Positions 34,053-42,832 of a stretch of DNA of 48,502 nt are shown piece by piece. The stretch lies in contig NZ_JAUYQD010000039.1 of NCBI RefSeq assembly GCF_030697375.1, positions 1 through 48,502 on the forward strand. The letters run 5' to 3'. The DNA comes from Rhodoferax sp. GTDB lineage: Bacteria > Pseudomonadota > Gammaproteobacteria > Burkholderiales > Burkholderiaceae_C. The notes beneath the pieces are model-generated. The model was not told where the DNA came from and ran no database searches. It saw nothing but the letters and a program-made list of their open reading frames with translations. The position numbers and the translations under genes were made by a program. Within the stretch, counting starts at the first letter, position 1. The number at the start of each line of letters is the position of its first letter.

Positions 34053-34595
34053 ATGCCCATCCAGAAAATCCACCACGTGGCCTACCGCTGCATCAACGCC
34101 AAACAAACCGTCGAGTGGTACGAAAAACACCTGGACATGAAATTTGTGCTGGCCATTGCCGAAGACGAAGTGCCCTCCACCAAGGCGGCCGACCCGTATA
34201 TGCACGTCTTCATCGACGCCGGTGCGGGCAACATCCTGGCCTTCTTCGAGCTGCCCAATGCGCTGCCCATGGACCGCGACCACAACACCCCCGCCTGGAC
34301 CCAGCACCTGGCGTTTGAAGTCGCCACCATGGACGAGCTGCTGGCCACCAAGGCCAAACTGGAAGCCGCCGGCATCGAGGTGATTGGCGTCACCGACCAC
34401 ACCATCTTCAAATCCATCTACTTCTTCGACCCCAGCGGCCACCGCCTGGAGCTGGCCTGCAACACCGCCACCCCGGCCATGCTGCAGCAGCTTGACCGCG
34501 TGAAGTGGGACATGATCAACGAGTGGGACCGCACCAAAAAGGCCCCCAAACACGCCGCCTGGATGCACGACGGCAAGGGCTTCATCGAACCCTGA
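34053..34595 (+). CDS. VOC-family (glyoxalase/dioxygenase fold) protein
   Basis: A 180-aa protein of the vicinal oxygen chelate superfamily. Two beta-alpha-beta-beta-beta modules are visible. Likely metal ligands are His in KIHHVAY, His in QHLAFEV and Glu in HRLELAC, with FFELP in the first module. Members include glyoxalase I, extradiol dioxygenases and isomerases. As first gene of an operon with fumarylacetoacetase and maleylacetoacetate isomerase it may act on an aromatic-ring-derived intermediate, but the reaction is unknown. GGAG lies 7 bases before the ATG. Confidence 0.8.
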   Translation: MPIQKIHHVAYRCINAKQTVEWYEKHLDMKFVLAIAEDEVPSTKAADPYMHVFIDAGAGNILAFFELPNALPMDRDHNTPAWTQHLAFEVATMDELLATKAKLEAAGIEVIGVTDHTIFKSIYFFDPSGHRLELACNTATPAMLQQLDRVKWDMINEWDRTKKAPKHAAWMHDGKGFIEP

Positions 34596-34614
34596 CCCGC
34601 ACCAGAAAACAGCT

Positions 34615-35187
34615 ATGTTCATGCAACTCACACATGGGGTGACCCGCGCGCTGGAAGTCTGCATTGCCCTGTGCCTGGCCGCCATGGGCGTGCTGGTATT
34701 TGGCAATGTGGTGCTGCGCTACGGGTTCAACTCCGGCATCGCCTTCTCCGAAGAAATTTCCCGCCTGCTGTTTGTCTGGCTGGTGTTTCTGGGCTCCATT
34801 CTGGCCTCGCGGGAGCACGCCCACCTGGGTGTGGACTCCCTGGTCAAACGCCTGCCCCATGCGGCCCGCCAGGCCTGCGTGCTGGTGTCCGGCACCTTGA
34901 TGATTCTGATGTGCGGCCTGCTGTTCTGGGGCAGCCTGAAGCAGGCGCAAATCAACCTGGACAACACCATGCCGGTGTCGGGCATTCCCTATGCGTCCCT
35001 GTATGGCGCGGGCATGGCCGCCGCGCTGGGGCTGATCGTCAGCATTTTTTACAACATTTTTCAGGCCCTGGTGCATGGTGAACAGGCAGAAAACATGGTC
35101 ATGGTGCAACACACCGACGACCTGATCCAAGGCGCCATGGCGGACATGGACAGCACCCCCACCCCCCACGGAGGCAAAGCGCCATGA
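34615..35187 (+). CDS. dctQ: TRAP transporter small permease (DctQ type)
   Basis: A 190-aa membrane protein with four hydrophobic segments and the family pattern FSEEISRLLFVWLVFLGS, followed by REHAHLGVDSLVKRLP. It is the small membrane subunit of a Na+-driven TRAP uptake system for organic acids. It overlaps the large-subunit gene by 4 bases. Confidence 0.9.
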   Translation: MFMQLTHGVTRALEVCIALCLAAMGVLVFGNVVLRYGFNSGIAFSEEISRLLFVWLVFLGSILASREHAHLGVDSLVKRLPHAARQACVLVSGTLMILMCGLLFWGSLKQAQINLDNTMPVSGIPYASLYGAGMAAALGLIVSIFYNIFQALVHGEQAENMVMVQHTDDLIQGAMADMDSTPTPHGGKAP

Positions 35188-36461
35188 CATTGACCGTCTT
35201 TCTCGGCTCCTTGATGGCCGCCATGGCCCTGGGTATGCCGATCGCCTTTGCGCTGCTGGTCTGCGGCACGGCGCTGATGCTGTTCATGGGGCAGTTTGAC
35301 GCCCAGATCCTGGCGCAAAACGTGATTGCCGGCGCCGACAACTTTGTGCTGATGGCGGTGCCCTTTTTCATTCTGGCGGGCGAGCTGATGAATGCCGGGG
35401 GCCTGTCCAAACGCATCGTGCAAATGGCCAGCGCCTGGGTCGGGCACATTCGGGGCGGCCTGGGCTACGTCACCATCCTCTCGGCCCTGATCCTGGCCAG
35501 CCTGTCGGGCTCGGCGGTGGCCGACACCGCCGCGCTGGCGGCGCTGCTCATCCCCATGATGCGTGACGCCGGCTACAACACGGCCCGCTCCGCCGGGCTG
35601 GTGGCGTCGGCGGGCATTATTGCGCCGGTGATTCCGCCGTCCATCGGCTTCATCATTTTTGGCGTGGTCGGCGGCGTGTCCATCACCAAGCTTTTTGTGG
35701 CGGGCATCTTCCCCGGCCTGCTGATGGCGCTCTCGCTGGTGCTGACCTGGTGGTGGGTGTCGCGGCGCGACGCGCTGCAGGTGGCGCCCCGCATGGCCAT
35801 GCAAGGGCGGCTGGCCGCCATGGGCGCGGGCGTGTGGGCCCTGGTGCTGCCCTTGATCATCGTCGGCGGGCTCAAAGGCGGCATCTTCACCCCCACCGAG
35901 GCGGGGGTGGTGGCGGCTTTCTACGCCCTGTTTGTCGGCGCCTTCATCTACCGCGAGCTGAACCTCGCCAGCATCTACCACGCGCTGCTGGCCACGGCCA
36001 AAACCACCGCCGTGGTGATGTTTCTGGTGGCTGCGGCCTTTGTCTCGGCTTACCTGATCACCGTGGCCGACATTCCCAGCCAGCTCAAGCAGGTGTTTGC
36101 CCCCTTCATGGACAGCCCCAAACTGCTGATGGCCGTGATGATGGTGGTGGTGGTCATCGTGGGCACGGCGCTGGACTTCATCCCCAGCGTGCTGATCCTC
36201 ACGCCGGTGATGCTGCCCATCTGCGTGGAGGCGGGCATCGACCCGGTGTACTTTGGTGTGCTGTTCATCATGAACAACGCCATCGGCATGATCACCCCGC
36301 CCGTGGGCGTGGTGCTGAACGTGGCTGCCGGGGTGGGCAAGGTCAGCATCGAAGACGTGATCCGTGGCGTCTGGCCCTTTATGCTGGCCGAGACCGCCAT
36401 TTTGTTTTTGCTGGTTCTGTTTCCAGAGCTGGTGATGGTGCCCATGCAGTGGTTCCGCTGA
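35184..36461 (+). CDS. dctM: TRAP transporter large permease (DctM type)
   Basis: A 425-aa polytopic membrane subunit that carries the Na+/substrate pathway. Typical segments are VPFFILAGELMNAGGLSKRI, LASLSGSAVADTAALAALLIP, APVIPPSIGFIIFGVV and NNAIGMITPPVGVVLNVAAG. Length and the roughly 12 hydrophobic segments are normal. It sits between the small permease and the binding protein. Confidence 0.94.
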   Translation: MTLTVFLGSLMAAMALGMPIAFALLVCGTALMLFMGQFDAQILAQNVIAGADNFVLMAVPFFILAGELMNAGGLSKRIVQMASAWVGHIRGGLGYVTILSALILASLSGSAVADTAALAALLIPMMRDAGYNTARSAGLVASAGIIAPVIPPSIGFIIFGVVGGVSITKLFVAGIFPGLLMALSLVLTWWWVSRRDALQVAPRMAMQGRLAAMGAGVWALVLPLIIVGGLKGGIFTPTEAGVVAAFYALFVGAFIYRELNLASIYHALLATAKTTAVVMFLVAAAFVSAYLITVADIPSQLKQVFAPFMDSPKLLMAVMMVVVVIVGTALDFIPSVLILTPVMLPICVEAGIDPVYFGVLFIMNNAIGMITPPVGVVLNVAAGVGKVSIEDVIRGVWPFMLAETAILFLLVLFPELVMVPMQWFR

Positions 36462-36500
36462 CATTTTTTTCCCCGTTCCCTCACCCAACTGGAGACCTTG

Positions 36501-37502
36501 ATGATTCAAAAACGCACCCTCATTTCGCTGGCCCTGGGCCTGCTTGGCGCCACCTTGCTGCCCACGGCGGCCTGGGCGCAAACCGTCACCGCCAAATTCA
36601 GCGTCACGCTGCCGGAAAAATCGCACCAGGGCCTGGGCGCGGCCAAGTTCGCGGAGCTGGTGGGCCAAAAGTCCAAAGGCCGCATCCTGATCAAGCCCTA
36701 TTTCAACGCCGCGCTGGGCAACGACGTGCAAGTGACCTCCTCGCTGCAGGGCGGCACCATCGAATTTGCCTTGCCCCAAACCAGCACCCTCACCGGCATG
36801 GTGAAAGAGTTTGAAATTTTGGACTTCCCCTTCCTGTTCGGCAGCGAACAAGAGGCTGAAAAAGTGCTGGACGGCGCCACCGGCCAGAAGCTGCTGGACA
36901 AGCTGCCCGCCAAAGGCCTGGTCGGCCTGGCCTTTTGGGAAAACGGCTTTTTCAACGCCACCAACAGCAAACGCCCCATCACCAAATACGAAGACTTCCA
37001 GGGCCTGAAATTCCGCGCCGTGCAGGCCAAGATTTCGCAGGAAACCGTCAAGGCCCTGGGCGCCAACCCGGTGCCGCTGGCCGTGCCCGAGCTCTACACC
37101 GCGCTGGAAACCCGCACCGTGGACGGCCAGGGCACGCCCTCGGCCGTGATTGCCGCGCTCAAGCTCAACGAAGTGCAAAAGTACCTGTCGCTGACCAAAC
37201 ACTCCTACGGCGCCTTCATCCCGCTGGTGTCCAAGAAATTCTGGGACAGCCTGCCCCCCGCCGACCAAACCCTTGTGCGCGAAGCGGCGCTGGAAACCCG
37301 GGGCTACCAGCGCGGCGTGGCCCGTGAACAGGCCAAGGGCGCCGAAACCAGCATGGCCGCCAAGGGCCTGCTGGTGAACGACATCAGCCCCGCGGAACGC
37401 AAACGCATGCGCGACAAGGTCAAACCCGTGTGGGACCTGTTCGCCAACGACGTGGGCGCCGAGCTGCTGACCGAAGTCAACGGCCAACTGTCCAGCAAAT
37501 AA
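36501..37502 (+). CDS. dctP: TRAP transporter solute-binding protein (DctP family)
   Basis: A 333-aa periplasmic receptor. The signal peptide is about residues 1-26 (ending AWA). The mature part has the DctP fold; the Arg in GLKFRAVQ is the likely carboxylate-binding residue, and LDFPFLFGSEQEA and PELYTALETRTVDGQ are conserved landmarks. I chose ATG at 36501 (GGAG 6 bases upstream). The operon context suggests an organic acid that feeds the fumarylacetoacetate branch. Confidence 0.92.
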   Translation: MIQKRTLISLALGLLGATLLPTAAWAQTVTAKFSVTLPEKSHQGLGAAKFAELVGQKSKGRILIKPYFNAALGNDVQVTSSLQGGTIEFALPQTSTLTGMVKEFEILDFPFLFGSEQEAEKVLDGATGQKLLDKLPAKGLVGLAFWENGFFNATNSKRPITKYEDFQGLKFRAVQAKISQETVKALGANPVPLAVPELYTALETRTVDGQGTPSAVIAALKLNEVQKYLSLTKHSYGAFIPLVSKKFWDSLPPADQTLVREAALETRGYQRGVAREQAKGAETSMAAKGLLVNDISPAERKRMRDKVKPVWDLFANDVGAELLTEVNGQLSSK

Positions 37503-37526
37503 ACCCCTCTGCTCCTGAATCCCGCG

Positions 37527-38849
37527 ATGACCCCACTGAACGAAACCCACAACCCCCAGCTCACGAGCTGGGTGGCATCAGCCAACCAGCCCGGCTGCGA
37601 CTTCCCACTCCAGAACCTGCCCTTTGGCGTGTTCCGGCGCGCGGGCAGCGCCCAGGCCTTTCGGGGCGGTGTGGCCATTGGCGACCAGATTCTGGACCTG
37701 GGCGCCGCCTTTGCGGCGGGCGCCTTCAGTGGTGCCGCCGCGCTGGCGGCCCATGCCTGCTGCGCGCCCACGCTCAATACCTTCATGGCGCTGGGCGCGC
37801 CGGCCTGGTCAGCGCTGCGTTTGGCGCTCTCGCGCGCCCTGCGCGAAGGCTCTGCCCTGCAAGCCACGCTGCAGGCCTGCCTGCTGCCACAGGCCCAGGC
37901 CGAATACGCCGTGCCCGCCCAGATTGGCGACTACACCGACTTCTACACCTCGGTACACCACGCCACCAACGTGGGCAAGCTGTTTCGGCCCGACAACCCG
38001 CTCATGCCCAACTACAAGTGGCTGCCCATCGGCTACCACGGGCGGGCCTCCTCCATCGCCATCTCGGGCCAGAGCTTTCACCGCCCGGTGAGCCAAACGA
38101 TGAAGCCCGGCGCCAGCGTGCCCACCGTGGGGCCCAGCCAGCGCATGGACTACGAGCTGGAGCTGGGCGTGTATATGGGCCCCGGCAATGCGCTGGGTGA
38201 GCCCATTGCCATGGCCGATGCCGAACAGCATGTGTTTGGCCTGTGCCTGTTCAACGACTGGTCGGCGCGCGACATCCAGGGCTGGGAATACCAGCCGCTG
38301 GGGCCGTTCCTGTCCAAAAACTTCGCCAGCACCGTGTCGCCCTGGGTGGTGACGCTCGAAGCCCTGGCCCCGCACCGCCTGGCCTGGACCCGCCCCGCAG
38401 ACGACCCGCAGCCCTTGCCCTACCTGGACTCCCCGGCGCTGCGGGAGCAAGGCGCCATTGACATCGAGCTGGAGGTGTTTTTGCAGAGCGCCGCCATGCG
38501 TGCCCAGGGCCTGGCGCCCCACCGCATCTCCCGCAGCAACTTCAAACACGCCTACTGGTCGGTCTCGCAAATGGTGGCGCACCACACGGTCAACGGCTGC
38601 AACCTGCAGCCCGGCGATTTGCTGGGCAGCGGCACCCAGTCCGGCCCCGCGCAGGAAGAAGCCGGCGCCCTGATCGAGTTGACGGTGGGCGGCACCCAGC
38701 CGCTGACCCTGCCCGGCGGCGAGACCCGCACCTTTTTGGCCGACGGCGACACCATCACCTTCCGGGGTGCCAGCGTCACGCCCGGCGCGGCCCGCGTGGG
38801 GTTTGGAGAAGTGACGGGCACCCTGCTGCCCGCCCGCACCGCCGTGTAA
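37527..38849 (+). CDS. fahA: Fumarylacetoacetase
   Basis: Last enzyme of homogentisate catabolism; it hydrolyses fumarylacetoacetate to fumarate and acetoacetate. The 440-aa protein aligns by eye over its length with the eukaryotic-type enzyme: DFPLQNLPFGVF near the start, YTDFYTSVHHATNVGKLFRP, GYHGRASSIAISG, LELGVYMG, NDWSARDIQGWEY and GDLLGSGTQSGP. Metal ligands (Asp, Glu, Glu, Asp) are in these blocks. It is followed 10 bases later by maiA. Homogentisate dioxygenase itself is not in the window. Confidence 0.95.
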   Translation: MTPLNETHNPQLTSWVASANQPGCDFPLQNLPFGVFRRAGSAQAFRGGVAIGDQILDLGAAFAAGAFSGAAALAAHACCAPTLNTFMALGAPAWSALRLALSRALREGSALQATLQACLLPQAQAEYAVPAQIGDYTDFYTSVHHATNVGKLFRPDNPLMPNYKWLPIGYHGRASSIAISGQSFHRPVSQTMKPGASVPTVGPSQRMDYELELGVYMGPGNALGEPIAMADAEQHVFGLCLFNDWSARDIQGWEYQPLGPFLSKNFASTVSPWVVTLEALAPHRLAWTRPADDPQPLPYLDSPALREQGAIDIELEVFLQSAAMRAQGLAPHRISRSNFKHAYWSVSQMVAHHTVNGCNLQPGDLLGSGTQSGPAQEEAGALIELTVGGTQPLTLPGGETRTFLADGDTITFRGASVTPGAARVGFGEVTGTLLPARTAV

Positions 38850-38859
38850 GGAGCCGCCG

Positions 38860-39531
38860 ATGAACGCACCCACGCTCACGCTCTACACCTACTTTCGCAG
38901 CTCCGCCTCGTTTCGGGTGCGTATTGCGCTGAACCTCAAGGGCCTGCCTTACACCTCGGTGCCGGTGCACCTGCTCAAGGGCGGCGGCGAACAGCACGGC
39001 AGCGACTACGCCGCGCTGAACCCAGCCCAGCTGGTGCCCACCCTGGTGGATGGCGCGCACGGGGGTCTGGCCCTGGGCCAGTCCCTGGCCATCATGGAGT
39101 ACCTGGACGAGGCCTACCCCGGCACGCCCGCCCTGCTGCCCACCACCGCACCCGAACGTGCCCGGGTGCGCGCCCTGGCGCAAACCGTGGCCTGCGAGAT
39201 CCACCCGCTCAACAACCTGCGGGTGGTCCAGTACCTGGAGCGTGAATTGAAGGTGGATGAAGCCGCCCGCGCCACCTGGAACCGCCACTGGATGGCGCTG
39301 GGCTTTACGGCACTGGAAGCCCTGCTGGCGGGCAGCCCCCACACGGGGGTGTTTTGCCACGGCGACACGCCCACCCTGGCCGACTGCTGCCTGGTGCCCC
39401 AGTTGAGCAATGCCCGGCGCTTTGACACCCCGCTGGAGGCCTTTCCGACCCTTTTGCGCATCGAAGCGGCCTGCCTGGCGCTGGACGCGTTTCAGCGGGC
39501 CCTGCCCGCCGTGCAGCCGGACACGCCCTAG
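38860..39531 (+). CDS. maiA: Maleylacetoacetate isomerase (zeta-class GST)
   Basis: Glutathione-dependent isomerase that converts maleylacetoacetate to fumarylacetoacetate, the substrate of the preceding gene product. The 223-aa protein has the active-site motif SSASFRVRIAL (the zeta motif SSCS with Ala for Cys, common in bacteria), NPAQLVPTLVDG and the C-terminal all-helical domain. AAGGAG precedes the ATG by 6 bases. Its TAG stop overlaps the stop of the convergent solute-binding gene at the palindrome CTAG. Confidence 0.94.
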   Translation: MNAPTLTLYTYFRSSASFRVRIALNLKGLPYTSVPVHLLKGGGEQHGSDYAALNPAQLVPTLVDGAHGGLALGQSLAIMEYLDEAYPGTPALLPTTAPERARVRALAQTVACEIHPLNNLRVVQYLERELKVDEAARATWNRHWMALGFTALEALLAGSPHTGVFCHGDTPTLADCCLVPQLSNARRFDTPLEAFPTLLRIEAACLALDAFQRALPAVQPDTP

Positions 39532-40277
39532 TTCTCTAGGCCGTATTTGGCCCACAACTTTTTCAGCACCCCGGCCGCTTCCATACGGCCCAGCAGCGCG
39601 TCGATCTCCTGGGCGCTGGGCTTGGTTCCTTTTTTCACCACGGCCATGTGGGCATAGGCCTGGTCCAGGCGCTCGGACACCAGCAGCTTGTCTTTGTCCT
39701 GGGGGTTCTTCAAGAGGTAGCCCGACAGGTAGGACTTGGTGAGCACCGCCACATCGCCATGCCCGATCAGGAGGTTGCGCAGGCTCACCTCGTTGTCGGG
39801 GCTGAAGGTGATCTGGAACTTCTTGCGCAGCAGCACCTGGTCGGCCTCAAAGTTGGCAAAACTGTAGTGGTAGCCCAGCACGCCCAGGATGTGTTTGTCG
39901 TCCAGCGTCTGGAAATACGCCTGCCCGCGCCCTGGCGCGCTGCGCGCCACGTAGACCTCGCCATCGCCCCGCAAAAACACCTTGCTGGCCTCCACCGGCT
40001 CGGCTTCCCAGCCCCATTTGATGTTCTCAAACAGCACCATGCTGAAGGCGCCGCTGGCCATGTCAGGGTAGCGGCGGTTGGCCGAGGTGCGCACGATCTC
40101 AAACTGGTAATCCGTCTGGAAGGCGTTCATGGCCTGCACCAGCTCATAGGTCAGGCCCGACGTTTTATCGACAAAGGGTAAAAAGGGATACGCCCCCACA
40201 CGCACCGGCTCGGCGGCCCCAGCGGGAAAGGCCCCATAAAACAGCGCGAACAGCAGGGTAAAAACAAACCTGTGCAT
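39528..40277 (-). CDS. Periplasmic solute-binding protein (family 3-like)
   Basis: A 249-aa exported protein with a signal peptide (about 1-22, ending AGAAE). The body has the two-lobed family 3 layout: VRVGAYPFLPFVDK, LTYELVQAMNAF, NLLIGHGDVAVL and a C-terminal ALLGRMEAAGVLKKLW typical of these proteins. No permease or ATPase gene is adjacent, so it may be an orphan sensor-type binding protein. Confidence 0.8.
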   Translation of the reverse strand: MHRFVFTLLFALFYGAFPAGAAEPVRVGAYPFLPFVDKTSGLTYELVQAMNAFQTDYQFEIVRTSANRRYPDMASGAFSMVLFENIKWGWEAEPVEASKVFLRGDGEVYVARSAPGRGQAYFQTLDDKHILGVLGYHYSFANFEADQVLLRKKFQITFSPDNEVSLRNLLIGHGDVAVLTKSYLSGYLLKNPQDKDKLLVSERLDQAYAHMAVVKKGTKPSAQEIDALLGRMEAAGVLKKLWAKYGLEN

Positions 40278-40392
40278 GGCGGCGTCCCCTTCAGTGGATT
40301 GCGTACTGGGAATTCGAACCGATTTAAAACCGATTCGGCGCAGTATCGCACCGGCGTTGGTGGGTTGGCAAGCGGGGTAAACACGCCCCCAC

Positions 40393-40455
40393 TTTTGCTA
40401 TTAAATTAGTAGCTGTTTACGCACTATCTACGGGCGTTAGAGGCCCATATGGCCT
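40393..40455 (+). repeat. Interspersed repeat family 1, copy D, with terminal hairpin
   Basis: GCTATTAAATTAGTAGCTG then TTTACGCACTATCTACGGGC and GTTAGAGGCC is the fullest copy. A small hairpin AGGCC-CATAT-GGCCT (40441-40455) ends it. It fills part of the 184-base gap between the roxA stop and the start of the solute-binding gene; no coding sequence was seen in the rest of that gap. Confidence 0.7.
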
Positions 40456-40461
40456 ATAACC

Positions 40462-41607
40462 CTAATCCAAAAAGTACCAATAGCCGCCGTTCACCCACTG
40501 GGCCAGGGCGCTGACAAACGCGGGGCTTTGCAGCCCGGCGCCCAGCAGCGCGGGCGTCAAAGACTCCTCATCGCACAGGGCCAGCACCGCCGGGTGGCAG
40601 GCCGGGCCAAAGGCGTAGCGCTCGCCGTCCACGTAACACACACCCTGCGCCACCGTGGCATCCAGGTAAAAGCAGCGCAAGCCGCCGGTGCGCACCAGGG
40701 GCTGCTCGGCCAGGGCGGCGAGCAGCTCCGCTGGCTCCAGCGGCGCGTCCAGCGCCTGCAGGTCCAGCACGCATTTGGTTTTGGACAAAAAGCTGCCCGC
40801 AAAGTCGGCCACCAGGGTGTCGTTGTCCAAAATGGACTGCAGCTGCGCCTTGATGCGGGCAAAGTCTGCGGCGTTGATTTGGCCCTGGTGCTGGTGGATG
40901 GGGCGCTGGGGGTCGGCAAGAAGCGTGCTGCCCAGCTCCTTGTCGATGACGTAATCGGCCAGGCCGCTGAGCATGTCGCAGGCCGACTTGGCCCGAAAGC
41001 CCACCGAGAAACTCATGGACGTTTCCAGCGACACCCCATCGTGCGGAAAACCCGGCGGGATGTACAAAATGTCGCCGGGCAGCAGCTCCACGTCGATGAT
41101 GGCTTCGAACGGGTCCACATGCAAAAGCGCCGCGTGCGCCGCAAACTGCCGGTGCTCGCCCTTGTCGCCCACCCGCCAGTTGCGCCGCCCGGAGCCCTGG
41201 CAGATGAACACGTCGTACAGGTCGATGTGCGGACCCACGCCGCCCTGGGGCGTGGAGTAGCTGATCATCACATCGTCCAGCCGCCACTTGGGGATGAAGG
41301 CAAAGGGCTTCACCAGCTCGGCCACCTCGGGCGACCAGTGGTTGACCGCCTGCACGATGAGCGACCAGCCGGTTTTGCCCAAATGGCCGTAGGACTCGAA
41401 CGGCCCCACCTCGGCCTGCCACTTATCGTCGGTTTTGAACACCCGGCGCGACTCCACCTCTTCCTCACACGCCAGCCCGGCCAGGTCTTCGGGGCTGATC
41501 AGGTCTTTGAAATGGGGGAAACCCTGGCGGATCACCACCGGCTTTTGCTGCCAGTAGTGCTCCATGAAGTGTTCCAGGGAAAAGTCGTTCAGGGTGAGTT
41601 GGAGCAT
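40462..41607 (-). CDS. roxA: Ribosomal oxygenase RoxA (50S L16 arginine 3-hydroxylase), cupin/JmjC fold
   Basis: Fe(II)/2-oxoglutarate-dependent oxygenase of 381 aa that hydroxylates an Arg of ribosomal protein L16. GPHIDLYDVF carries His127 and Asp129, and IPPGFPHDGVS carries His189, completing the metal triad. KPVVIRQGF and DLISPEDLAGLA near the N-terminus match the family. The ATG at 41607 gives MLQLTLNDF, like known starts; a GTG at 41616, overlapping the upstream stop as GTGA, is an alternative. It is downstream of the exported hypothetical gene. Confidence 0.9.
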   Translation of the reverse strand: MLQLTLNDFSLEHFMEHYWQQKPVVIRQGFPHFKDLISPEDLAGLACEEEVESRRVFKTDDKWQAEVGPFESYGHLGKTGWSLIVQAVNHWSPEVAELVKPFAFIPKWRLDDVMISYSTPQGGVGPHIDLYDVFICQGSGRRNWRVGDKGEHRQFAAHAALLHVDPFEAIIDVELLPGDILYIPPGFPHDGVSLETSMSFSVGFRAKSACDMLSGLADYVIDKELGSTLLADPQRPIHQHQGQINAADFARIKAQLQSILDNDTLVADFAGSFLSKTKCVLDLQALDAPLEPAELLAALAEQPLVRTGGLRCFYLDATVAQGVCYVDGERYAFGPACHPAVLALCDEESLTPALLGAGLQSPAFVSALAQWVNGGYWYFLD

Positions 41608-41612
41608 GAGGT

Positions 41613-42389
41613 TCACTTTGCTGGGGGCTTGCTGTTGTCGCGGTAGTAGCGGGTGGTGAGGGCCACCGCTTCTTCAAAGGCGGCGGGCCATTGGTCTTTG
41701 GGCAGGGCCGTGGGGCGGCGGCAGTTTTTGCCGCCCTGCAGCGCGCACTGCGAGCGCAGGAGCCCGTAGGACGCAGGCCACTGCACGTCGTAGTGGATGC
41801 GGGACAGCACGGTGCGGGCCGCATCGGTTCCCGCCTTGACCGCGCGCTGCGCCTCTTGCGGGTGCTGGCTCAAAAAGGCCACCACCTCGTCCTTGGCGGT
41901 GCTGCCGGGCGCGGTGAAGGCGCGCAAAAAGAAACTCTCGTTGTGCTGAATTTCGGCGCGCCCGCTCTCGTCGGCAAAGCGCAGCGCGTCGTACCAGCCC
42001 AGCGTGGCCAGCGCCGCCACCACGCCCAGGTTGCTTTCCATATCGGCCGGTTTGGACATGGGCACGTAGTACATGCGCTGCAGGTCCATGCCCTCCATCG
42101 GCGTGATGGAGACAAAGTCCTTGTCGAAACTGGTCAGGATTTTTTCAAACTTGGCGGAGGCGGCCTTGTCTTTGTAGTCACTCTTCAAGATCACGCTGAC
42201 CAGGTCAATCACCTCTTTGCGCCGCAGCTGCCAGGGGTCGGGTTTCACCTCCAGCAACACCGTTTTGCCGGGCAGGTTCGCAGGCGCCTGGGCGGCGGCG
42301 GGCAGGGCCAGGCAAGCACCGGCCAGCAAGGCGCCGGACAGCAAAAAAGGGAGGGAACGTGGGTGGCTACGTGGGTGGGAATGTGGCAT
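41613..42389 (-). CDS. Exported hypothetical protein
   Basis: A 258-aa protein of unknown function. The signal peptide is unusual: a His/Pro/Arg-rich n-region with the repeat HSHPRSHPRS, then a hydrophobic stretch ending AAAQA. The mature part is mixed alpha/beta with no motif I know, and has two Cys (CALQGGKNC) that may pair. Translation is likely coupled to roxA if that gene uses GTG at 41616. I chose the ATG at 42389 because it begins the signal peptide; 28 more upstream residues are possible but look non-coding. Confidence 0.7.
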   Translation of the reverse strand: MPHSHPRSHPRSLPFLLSGALLAGACLALPAAAQAPANLPGKTVLLEVKPDPWQLRRKEVIDLVSVILKSDYKDKAASAKFEKILTSFDKDFVSITPMEGMDLQRMYYVPMSKPADMESNLGVVAALATLGWYDALRFADESGRAEIQHNESFFLRAFTAPGSTAKDEVVAFLSQHPQEAQRAVKAGTDAARTVLSRIHYDVQWPASYGLLRSQCALQGGKNCRRPTALPKDQWPAAFEEAVALTTRYYRDNSKPPAK

Positions 42390-42540
42390 GGCGAACAACT
42401 CGGTAAATCGCGCCCAGCGGGCGGCCCACAGCGGGCTGGGGCGATGGTAGTGCCGCCACATCGGTTGACCCACATCAATCTGCGCATCTGTTGACCTAGC
42501 TCATAATGGCCGCAAAACAATCTCAGGGACGGGATGACAA

Positions 42541-42714
42541 ATGGCAACACTGCTACCCGCCATCGGTGCTTGCGTTTCGCGCATGACACCAGGCGAGCGC
42601 CGACTGGCCGAACGGCTGGAACACAAACTGGACGACTACGCCACGCGGGGCCTGTGTGCCCGGGTGATGCGTCAGCGCCAGATGCCCGTGGTGGCGACGC
42701 GGAGCTTGGGATGA
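42541..42714 (+). pseudogene. Remnant of NERD/UvrD-type helicase with internal deletion
   Basis: A 57-codon open frame. The first about 32 residues (MATLLPAIGACVSRMTPGER then LAERLEHKLDD) look like the N-terminus of NERD-domain helicases. The next residues (DYATRGLCARVMRQRQMPV) match an internal helicase segment also present at 44845-44905 (DYSTRDLCAQVLHQRQMPV). The middle, several hundred residues, is missing and the frame stops soon after. The junction falls at GACTAC, a sequence shared by both parts, suggesting a microhomology deletion. The remaining bases of 42390-42832 hold no gene I can support. Confidence 0.65.
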
Positions 42715-42832
42715 CCGACCACCAGGCCTCGAAAATGCCTCGACAAACACGCTGCAGAGCAAACCCGCGTGGGTACACTGCCGAAGATCGGTACTCACTC
42801 ACCAAGACCAAAATACTGCCGAGGAAACTGCA

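Noticed and set aside
35061..37550. Minus-strand open frame of 829 codons opposite the TRAP genes
   Set aside because: His/Gly/Gln-rich composition with no domain; the sense-strand TRAP genes are clear.
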